The notes under the pieces were generated by a model. That model was not told the DNA's origin, did not search any database, and saw nothing but the letters and a program-made list of their open reading frames with translations. Below are positions 9,001-14,515 of a stretch of 34,768 bases of DNA, one piece after another (the stretch's first letter is position 1; the number at the start of each line of letters is the position of its first letter). The DNA comes from Candidatus Contendobacter odensis Run_B_J11 (lineage in GTDB: Bacteria > Pseudomonadota > Gammaproteobacteria > Competibacterales > Competibacteraceae): the NCBI RefSeq assembly GCF_000531125.1, contig NZ_CBTK010000303.1, positions 1-34,768 of the forward strand. The letters are read 5' to 3'. Position numbers and translations under genes: made by a program.

Positions 9001-11512
9001 GAACAGGCATTAACCCGATAATCGTGATCTTCGCTTGTTCTGCGACCAGGGCTGATGGCTCAACAGGGCCTAAAGAGGGTTGTTTTGGCGCTTCGGCCTT
9101 AACGGGCACAAAGTCCCTAACCTCTTGAGGAAGTGCGACGTTTTCTATGTCCTTCGCGGCGGCAAAAAGGGGGGCTATATCCGAAATCTTTAACCCTGCA
9201 TTCCCCAGGCCAACCCGAGTAACCAAAAAGTTTTCGCTCGGATGCTGTTTGGCGTAGGCAATAAAGTCCTCTACGTGCTTGCGGATGGCCTCCAGCGAGA
9301 GCGTAGCGTAAGGGGTGGATTTCGTAGGCAGTGCGTAACTACGCCCCTGTGCGCCTATCCCCCTACCCTGCTGTGCGCCGAACTTCTGTTTAGCGGTCAG
9401 TGCCGCGCCCTTGCCGTGAATGCCTGCTTCGTTAGAACCGAATACGAACACCTGATTTGCGCCGAGCTGGTCAATACGCTCCGGGGTTACTCGTAAGTGC
9501 GGGGTTTTAGCCGCTGGCGTTGGCGCTTCGGCCTTAGCCGGCGTCCACGTACTCGGTTCTACGCCCTTACCGGGGGTCTCGACGTAGCCTTGCGCGGTCA
9601 ACCACGTTGCTAGGTCCGCCTCACCACCCTGTTTGTTGAAGTTGTTAGCGCGATTCCCAGGGTTGTCCGCTAGAATTGTGGCCTTGGCGTCGACCGCTTT
9701 TTGCAGGTTCTTATAGGCCCCGTTGAGTTTCCCATCCACCAGCAACGGCGTGCGCCCGGCACGCTTGCCGTTGACAGAGACGAAGACCTTATCCGATGCG
9801 CTGTACTTGCCCGTGTTGGCCTTGCCCCCCGCCCATCTTACGTAGTCCGCCGTGCTAGAGTCCGTTGAGCTTTCGCCGATAAACTGAGTCATCAGCTCGG
9901 CTTTACGGGCGTCCTTGTCCTTGATGGCCTGCGAAATAGCTCTTGTAGAGGTACGGATTTCCTCCGCCATCGACTTTGGCTTAACGGCTGGTGCTACGGG
10001 CGCTTTCGCAACGGGTGCTACAGGCGCTGTTTTAGCCGATGGGGCTTTACCCGCTTCTACTTTCAGCGGCGCATAGGCGAATTTACCCCCCCGCATCCCG
10101 ACGACGAACGAGCCCGCTTTGTGCCCTGCTTTTAACGCGGCAGCATAGGCGCTGTCGTAGGTCATACCCGTCACATGCGGTTCTGCATCCAGCGCGGTTT
10201 TCAGCGCTTTAGTATCCCCGTTGACTGCATCCAGCGCCTTTTGCGTCGCGTGAAGATGGGCGTAGCCCAGAATACCGCTCTGCCGTTGTGAAAACTCTGT
10301 GCCCTTGGTAGTGGAGGCGACGGAGTGCAGGGCAAAAGGGGTTTGCGTTTCATCCTCAATCCCCGTCTGCACCCCGAGCGCCCACAACGCATCCCGCAGC
10401 GGTTTGGCCTCGGTCTCTGAGGTAAACACCAGTCCGTCGAGGCGGGGGTCGTCACGGTTATTGGCCTTAATCGAGAGCGGAGGCTCTGAGACGACCGAGT
10501 GTGCTTCGGTTTTAGGTGCTTCTACTTTAGCCGCAGGGAGTTCCACTTTAGCCGCAGGGAGTTCCACTTTAGCCGCAGGCGCAGGGGGTTCCACCTTAGC
10601 CGCAGGCGCTTCTACTTTAGCCGCAGGCGCTTCTACTTTAGCCGCTGGCGGTTCTACTTTAGCCGCTGGCGGTTCTACTTTAGCCGCTGGCGGTTCCACT
10701 TTAGCCACAGGCGCTGGCGGTTCCACTTTAGCCACAGGCGCAGGCGGTTCCACTTTAGCCGCTGGGGGGTCCACCATAGCCGCAGGCGCAGGCGCAGGCG
10801 TTGCTTCCACCACAGTGGGCGCTACACTCTCCGTAGGCTTAATCACGACGGGCTCGCCCGTCTTCAGCACTTGGGAGGCTTCGGATGGACTTTTACGACC
10901 TGGAGGAGGAAGAGGAGGAGCAGGAGCCTCTACCGTCGGTGGTATTTCCGCTGGCCCAGGTTCTGAAACGGATTCAGCAGACGATGGAGCAACTGGAGGT
11001 TCCGTCAGCGACGCCTCGGGGGCTTCCGTTACTCCAGATGGACCGGCTGGAATTATTGGTTCGACAGGTGGAGCTGCTTCACCAAGCGGCGGTGCGCCTG
11101 TACCAGGAGCGCCGGGCTGAACAGGTCCAGTTCCTGCTTCGGCAGGTGGTGATCCCAGTGGAGTACTCTCCGACGGACCCGGAGGACCGGTAACCTTCCC
11201 TTGCTTGTTTGCCATCCCTGACACGGCCCCACCTGCGCCGCCGAATATCCCGCCAAAAATAGCTCCGGCCACACCGGCTTCGGCGTAGCGCCACATATTC
11301 TCCTTGGAGGTCATCCGATCCAGCAGCGGCACGTCGGTCTTGGCGTCCCACTCGTTGTTGAGGACGCCGATAACCTCCTGCACGGCCTCGGTCGCACCCT
11401 CTCCGCCCATACCGAGCGCACCTTGCGCGCCGATATGCTTGACCACGTCCATCGCAGTCTTGATGTCGACGCCGGGTTTGAGAAAGCGGTGTAGCAGGAA
11501 CTCGATGCCCAC
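6002..11512 (-). CDS. Giant polyvalent protein with two zincin-like domains and a macro-like domain, 5'-truncated
   Basis: The open frame encodes about 1836 residues from a GTG. Residues 1-100 include Gly-rich hydrophobic helices. Residues about 110-345 are Pro/Ala-rich with AAKVEPPA-type repeats. At about 670-800 lies an A1S_2505/macro-like module (QVFVFGSNEAGIHGKGAA, LVTRVGLGNAGL). At about 830-1040 is a zinc peptidase-like domain (HEVGHAVD near 911, possible third ligand in KEVFAQAH). At about 1290-1430 is a second zincin-like domain (HEVGAHYG near 1344). The rest is linker and helical sequence. This mix fits the polyvalent proteins of phages and conjugative elements, thought to be injected with DNA to modify host targets. 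Upstream of the GTG the same frame continues 25 codons as protein-like sequence (LVWSLLAAAGALDL) to a TAA at 11588-11590. No ribosome site precedes the GTG, so the 5' end is probably lost. Confidence 0.8.
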   Translation of the reverse strand: MGIEFLLHRFLKPGVDIKTAMDVVKHIGAQGALGMGGEGATEAVQEVIGVLNNEWDAKTDVPLLDRMTSKENMWRYAEAGVAGAIFGGIFGGAGGAVSGMANKQGKVTGPPGPSESTPLGSPPAEAGTGPVQPGAPGTGAPPLGEAAPPVEPIIPAGPSGVTEAPEASLTEPPVAPSSAESVSEPGPAEIPPTVEAPAPPLPPPGRKSPSEASQVLKTGEPVVIKPTESVAPTVVEATPAPAPAAMVDPPAAKVEPPAPVAKVEPPAPVAKVEPPAAKVEPPAAKVEPPAAKVEAPAAKVEAPAAKVEPPAPAAKVELPAAKVELPAAKVEAPKTEAHSVVSEPPLSIKANNRDDPRLDGLVFTSETEAKPLRDALWALGVQTGIEDETQTPFALHSVASTTKGTEFSQRQSGILGYAHLHATQKALDAVNGDTKALKTALDAEPHVTGMTYDSAYAAALKAGHKAGSFVVGMRGGKFAYAPLKVEAGKAPSAKTAPVAPVAKAPVAPAVKPKSMAEEIRTSTRAISQAIKDKDARKAELMTQFIGESSTDSSTADYVRWAGGKANTGKYSASDKVFVSVNGKRAGRTPLLVDGKLNGAYKNLQKAVDAKATILADNPGNRANNFNKQGGEADLATWLTAQGYVETPGKGVEPSTWTPAKAEAPTPAAKTPHLRVTPERIDQLGANQVFVFGSNEAGIHGKGAALTAKQKFGAQQGRGIGAQGRSYALPTKSTPYATLSLEAIRKHVEDFIAYAKQHPSENFLVTRVGLGNAGLKISDIAPLFAAAKDIENVALPQEVRDFVPVKAEAPKQPSLGPVEPSALVAEQAKITIIGLMPVPKAYAETITKILKKVLTYPSQKGLQAVKYYGFTAKGSEWGQWFPNGSILTFGKKFLDRVSNGSVSIDVAAHTVYHEVGHAVDSLGVATYSSPTSPAWAVDPSKIAVVNGEFVFQPGWGGPLIEQMYRLHQQAYYAKEANPLRAVHYLHTYGFHQLEALVVDPKNADLRANTIKEVFAQAHAIYALNGADLAKAAPDVHAFFEEIYEPAPNESAPGDTFDRRVLEAFRRPRADSRATPGQSGTNPGTGPQGEQARPGARPQAVERGVSPKETAASLPSPGGAFTALTQELRRKYGWDDRYGHYTTGEPTAAEYAELSKLWDEAGLGRAENQPADRNVQGPAPARPGELDPSTLTEADAEEGINAAIQAYWKSPTYLDNPTQYKINVLNKVLREKQGGLLNYVLNTYSPQANKARALTEAAAKKRQEGTPKTPFDSKRQSPTPGQTPKQFRQAIQHKLLDRANVHVLHRTTDAPFTVAPDTAGLYLPDGSSWFFTENIAPGEEWGKVFHEVGAHYGLARLVGRDAYARILKDLKGMVTGEGFASVKEAHRRAVAAGATGAAVWHETLGYLAEISPRHGLVRRLIAAARQFLRSIGLVGKYTDADLIGLIQTAALKEGLEGRVGLSKGQLASKTDPLSVQPIITAHKGKPPTTLYGIFGYGTLIEGGFTTEQEAQDALKKDRAEYAGYAQENAPWSSPHFKNIADDLDAYFGTRKREQKDPPDVVRSEERPFANPKQKTTKFTESRDYPLPDTSYGEKIKQPPQRPVDPAKVSAARGQENAPSPRPMIEALRRAGQLHAESPEGALPKAPLVSHLRPTPLARLDSPALAALAKSLRAIKDPVDAAAHALSLMSAPEADGVAQLLSQYGSIFARNLSPERTLGAIEYLYATTLQQSDQLRALTAFVSQEDLPLHEHLLRALDAFDGLRRSDSSTVADIEANMTATAEASTAFGAKAQDIVDGLKAQDRVSEGMGDMQVQSLYERERVRSNEGLQRGLEQQTVR
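10516..10790 (-). repeat. Tandem AAKVEPPA-type coding repeats in the giant gene
   Basis: About a dozen copies of a roughly 21- to 30-bp unit (such as GCCGCTGGCGGTTCTACTTT on the + strand) encode AAKVE(P/A/L)PA on the - strand. They form a Pro/Ala/Lys linker at residues about 240-335. Unit length varies with inserted PA or APA steps, which suggests slippage. Two long open frames on the opposite strand here are by-products of the repeat. Confidence 0.85.
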
Positions 11513-11591
11513 CAGGTCGAGTGCGCCGGCTGCGGCAAGAAGACTCCATACAAGGCCGTGGCGAAATAGGCCCTCCTTGGCCCCTTGTTAA

Positions 11592-12395
11592 TTAAGCCGC
11601 GATGCCCATCACTTGTCGTGGGCTACAACCAGTGAGTCGGAAAGCAGCTTGATCGGCCCCACGGACGGCATCCGCGCCGTGCAAACCCAGTTGGTGGGCG
11701 ATTTTTAGACAGCTTGAAGTAATCTCGACGAACTCGGTTGGAGTCACTTTCAAGGTGACAGGGTCCATTACGGGTCGCTGCGGGATTGGAATTTCGGGTT
11801 GAACATCCGGTACCGAAGAATCGTGGTTATGCTTACCCAGTTGGATGAGCATTCGCCAAACGGCGAACCCCCGGGGAGTCCTTTGGGAGAGAGCCAAAAC
11901 CTTGGCAGCTTCGATATGCCAGTAATGGGTATTACGGACTACAAAATGGTCCCGATCAGCGATGAAGGGGTAAGAATCCAGTACTTGTTGGAGCCATTCA
12001 TTAAAGGGTATTTCAATACCCAAGGCTATATGTAAGCGATAAGCATCAACCGGGGGATCACGATAGGGTTCACCATTTGGGCCACTGATCATGATTCCCA
12101 GTTGGCGACCCGCTTCCGCTTCCGCTTCTGCTTCTACTTCCTCGACGGTGATGTAAATCCCAGGTTCAGTGAAAGCGGCCTGTTCTTCAAGGAACCAACT
12201 AATCGGTTTGCGGGTCATTCTCGCAATAATGACCAGCGACGCAAGCCCTAATTCATTGTAATGATCCGCATCAGAAGGTCGTTCCCAGTAAGAAATGGTG
12301 GGCTGACTCACCCCGCAGGCGGTGGCAATTTGAGCTTGGCTTAAACCAGCTTGCTGACGGGCACTGCGGAGTCTTTGTCCGAGAAAAGTTAGCAT
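11592..12395 (-). CDS. XRE-family HTH transcriptional regulator
   Basis: This 267-residue protein starts at the ATG at 12395, chosen because AGGGGAC lies about 7 nt upstream. Residues about 4-36 form a Cro/cI-type helix-turn-helix: LRSARQQAGLSQAQIATACG, then VSQPTISYWERP. The rest (about 60-267) is not a recognised domain. It contains an Ala/Glu-rich helix (EEVEAEAEAEAG) and a conserved-looking region around IPFNEWLQQVLDSYPFI. It probably binds the inverted repeats in its own upstream region. Its stop nearly abuts the broken 5' end of the giant gene, so its 3' flank may be a recombination point. Confidence 0.8.
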   Translation of the reverse strand: MLTFLGQRLRSARQQAGLSQAQIATACGVSQPTISYWERPSDADHYNELGLASLVIIARMTRKPISWFLEEQAAFTEPGIYITVEEVEAEAEAEAGRQLGIMISGPNGEPYRDPPVDAYRLHIALGIEIPFNEWLQQVLDSYPFIADRDHFVVRNTHYWHIEAAKVLALSQRTPRGFAVWRMLIQLGKHNHDSSVPDVQPEIPIPQRPVMDPVTLKVTPTEFVEITSSCLKIAHQLGLHGADAVRGADQAAFRLTGCSPRQVMGIAA

Positions 12396-12491
12396 GATGG
12401 TGTCCCCTGGATGGAAACGAGGACACAAGCTAGGCATTGCAGAAGACAAGAATAAGACGATGAAGCGACCATGACGGTCTCCTTTACTCTT

Positions 12492-12580
12492 TCTCAGGGA
12501 GTAGTGCCCAAGAGTTTTGGGCGGTTGGGAGTCTGAGAACCGATAAAGGTAACGGCGCTAAGTATTGGATATTTCTTAGC
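12492..12580 (-). promoter_or_regulatory. Structured leader and operator-like inverted repeats upstream of the XRE gene
   Basis: An inner hairpin GCCCAA-GAGTT-TTGGGC (12507-12523) sits inside an outer 7-bp stem TTCTCAG/CTGAGAA (12492-12498 with 12534-12540). Farther upstream, GCTAAG (12557-12562) and CTTAGC (12575-12580) form a spaced inverted repeat. These could be an RNA leader structure and an operator for the XRE protein. Both functions are inferred from symmetry and position. Confidence 0.45.
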
Positions 12581-12612
12581 ACTCCCAACCATGGAAATAC
12601 CACGGGCAGGGC

Positions 12613-12642
12613 AAAAAAATACCGCGATCTAACGGGTGCGGT
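12613..12642 (-). terminator. Possible rho-independent terminator after the small Cys-rich gene
   Basis: Read on the minus strand, ACCGC and GCGGT (12-nt loop) are followed by A and seven T residues. It lies about 120 bp downstream of the gene at 12764-12907. The stem is only 5 bp, so this is tentative. Confidence 0.4.
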
Positions 12643-12763
12643 CGCCGCCTTTAGGAGTTTCTCAGGCTCCAGCGAACAGTATATCTTCTACAGCCTTTGG
12701 AAGCAAATCTTTTTTCAATAAGCGTGTTGATCAGCTCCTGATGATCAATACGCTAAAAATGGG

Positions 12764-12907
12764 CTATTTTTTCAGTGTCGAATCACTTGGCGGGGGTAAA
12801 CTTTCTTCCAGCTTTTTGAAATCCCCGATAACCGTTTTCAAAGGACAAAAGCCAACCACTGGGCATTTCAGACAACCCACAGCAAGAGCAACAGGGCAAA
12901 GAGTCAT
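12764..12907 (-). CDS. Small four-cysteine protein
   Basis: This 47-residue protein starts at the ATG at 12907, with TTAGGA about 9 nt upstream. The core MTLCPVALAVGCLKCPVVGF continues CPLKTVIGDFKK. The cysteine pattern is C-x7-C-x2-C-x5-C, followed by a Lys/Glu/Pro-rich tail. Similar tiny 'CPxAxAVGCKKCPxxxxCPLKxVIGDY' proteins are, from memory, common in gammaproteobacteria. The four cysteines could bind zinc or an Fe-S cluster. No function is known to me. Confidence 0.6.
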   Translation of the reverse strand: MTLCPVALAVGCLKCPVVGFCPLKTVIGDFKKLEESLPPPSDSTLKK

Positions 12908-13248
12908 GAGGGAATTCCTAACGGTAAGGTGTGGACAAAAATGATAGTTCGTTAAAAAGCTATCGTGTAGCAAAAATAGCCGGATATTTCACGGCAACTC
13001 CCTTCCCCCTTGGGCACATTGAAAAAAGGGGTCCCCCCTCCCCATCGGGCCAAATTGAATCGGTTTCGTAGAGGGGCTGCCGTAGTCGGTCACTGTTAGC
13101 AGAGGCGTATGGCCCGATAGTGATTCACTACGGGTTCGAGGAGGGTCAATACTACTTCATTGAAATGTAAAAACCTCACAATCAAGAGTAGGCATGGTTG
13201 TTGCGTAAGGTAAGGCTAACCAACAATCCACTGACTGAGGCTGCTCTA

Positions 13249-13425
13249 ATGAACCTGCCTATCCAGCGCAAACAAACCATTCTGCTGGCGCTCTCCCTGG
13301 GGCTAGCCATTGCCTCTTATTGGATCCCGCTACCGCCCGATTCCCAAGTACGAAATTCAGCGCGGACTGAAACGGCTACACAATATGCCCAGGTCAATAC
13401 AAAAAACTCTTTAGCCACTCGTTAA
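13249..13425 (+). CDS. Small membrane-anchored hypothetical protein
   Basis: This 58-residue ORF starts at the ATG at 13249, with TGAGG about 8 nt upstream. A positively charged start (NLPIQRKQ) is followed by one hydrophobic segment, TILLALSLGLAIASYWIPL (residues about 9-27), and a polar Ser/Thr/Gln tail. It could be a signal anchor or an exported small protein. The preceding 13000-13248 holds a 9-bp inverted repeat (ATCGGGCCA at 13044, TGGCCCGAT at 13110) but no gene. Confidence 0.5.
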   Translation: MNLPIQRKQTILLALSLGLAIASYWIPLPPDSQVRNSARTETATQYAQVNTKNSLATR

Positions 13426-13447
13426 GAGTAAAGACATGGGGCGCGGG

Positions 13448-13939
13448 TTATCGGGTTTGGTGGGATTGCCACCGGTATTCGCGCTCATGATGTTTTTCAG
13501 CATCGGCGATGATTAAGCGGCGACCTGCGGCGGCTAAAGCGGTGGACATGAATTTCCAGCCATGGGGTAAGGACTGGCGGGTGGTAAGGATCGTTCGAAG
13601 GGTGGGTTTGGATAAAAGGCGTAGTAGCTGTTTACGCAGGTATTGGTCGTGGGATGAGCCTTCAATGACGGTTTCGTCGATAGTAAAGCCATTTGCCTCT
13701 GCAAAGAATCGAAGTTTAGTGACTTCGGATTCAGTATCAAGGGTTTCGGGGAGTGGATAATAAAGATAAAGGGCAGCGTTGTTCGTTAGCGGCTCTTGCC
13801 ATGCTTTGAGTTCTTCGGCGGAACCGATGATGTGTTTACCCCCTGGCGTTCGTGTAGCGGGGATAATCCCTTGCTTGATCCAGAGAGTGACTGTTGTCCG
13901 GTGAACCCCCAGCTTTTTTGCTAATTCGGTTACCTTCAT
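13448..13939 (-). CDS. MerR-type HTH fused to a degenerate IS607-like resolvase domain
   Basis: This 163-residue protein starts at the ATG at 13939, with AAAGGA 8 nt upstream. Residues about 1-45 form a MerR/excisionase-type HTH (VTELAKKLGVHRTTVTLWIK, then PGGKHIIG). Residues about 55-150 follow the layout of IS607-family serine recombinases: LYLYYP strand, LRFFAEANGF, LLRLLSKP, ILTTRQSL, then AAGRRLIIAD. However, the catalytic YARVSS segment is replaced by LYLYYPLPE and the DRL motif by RQSL, so catalysis is unlikely. It is probably a DNA-binding regulator derived from an IS607 transposase. No TnpB-like partner is nearby. Confidence 0.7.
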   Translation of the reverse strand: MKVTELAKKLGVHRTTVTLWIKQGIIPATRTPGGKHIIGSAEELKAWQEPLTNNAALYLYYPLPETLDTESEVTKLRFFAEANGFTIDETVIEGSSHDQYLRKQLLRLLSKPTLRTILTTRQSLPHGWKFMSTALAAAGRRLIIADAEKHHEREYRWQSHQTR

Positions 13940-14164
13940 CTGACGAATCCTTTGCAATAATCGATGGAAATTAGACCACTGTAAGGTAAAAAAAGTCTAT
14001 TCAATGTACTCAATATGTGAATTAGCCATTGTGCTTGAAAATTGGAAAGATTCGCGGGGGTTCAGCAGCACAGAAATTGCGTAGAACCAGGTAGGGCAAC
14101 ATCCCCCGGTTGTGATTACCGCTCCGGGGGCGGCGGCGGGGGCGGAGACTGCGGGTTTTGCCCT

Positions 14165-14489
14165 CGACTTGGGGCCTGCCCGCAACTGGGACTCGACTTG
14201 GACGCGACTTTTTCCCTTATAAATCAACGTGGACGCAATGCCCGCGACTTTCGGGAAAAATCTTACGCTGGGAACATTATATTTTTCGCTGAGGTTCCAC
14301 AGGGGGGGCTGCGAGGGGGCTGCACGCTTATATTTATTTATATTTATTTATATACTTAATATATAGATAAGTTGAGGGCATTGAGGGCATCGTTGATTTA
14401 TAAGGATTTTTATCGCGGGCAAGTCGCGGGCAAGTCGTGGGCATCCCCCCCAAGTCGTGGGCAAAAACCGCAAAAAACCCGCCAAGTCG
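14165..14489. other. Origin-like array: four CGACTT and four AAGTCG motifs around an AT-rich core
   Basis: CGACTT occurs at 14165, 14194, 14205 and 14245. Its complement AAGTCG occurs at 14421, 14432, 14452 and 14484. The best pair is an 11-bp inverted repeat (GCCCGCGACTT at 14240-14250 and AAGTCGCGGGC at 14421-14431). Between the arms lies an AT-only stretch with tandem TATTTATTTA units (about 14329-14364). The whole sits immediately 3' of the primase-helicase gene. Symmetric motifs flanking an AT-rich core next to a replicative helicase gene is the layout of P4-like and other phage or satellite origins. Function is inferred. The last motif overlaps the terminator hairpin. Confidence 0.6.
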
Positions 14490-14496
14490 GCGGGTT
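14471..14496 (-). terminator. Rho-independent terminator of the primase-helicase gene
   Basis: On the minus strand, AACCCGCC-GACTT-GGCGGGTT forms an 8-bp GC-rich stem followed by a run of T residues (complement of 14472-14477). It starts about 20 bp after the stop codon of the gene at 14516-17056. Confidence 0.85.
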
Positions 14497-14515
14497 GGGC
14501 GTTTAGGGCTGGGGT

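Noticed and set aside
10299..11120. Long rightward open frame rich in GGSTLAAG repeats
   Set aside because: It is the antisense reading of the AAKVEPPA-coding repeats in the giant gene and has no ribosome site; the repeat keeps several frames open.
12600..12680. Resemblance to a GEMM (c-di-GMP) riboswitch (CAGGGCAAA and a later CTTTAGG)
   Set aside because: The conserved core and tetraloop receptor do not line up and no suitable gene starts nearby.
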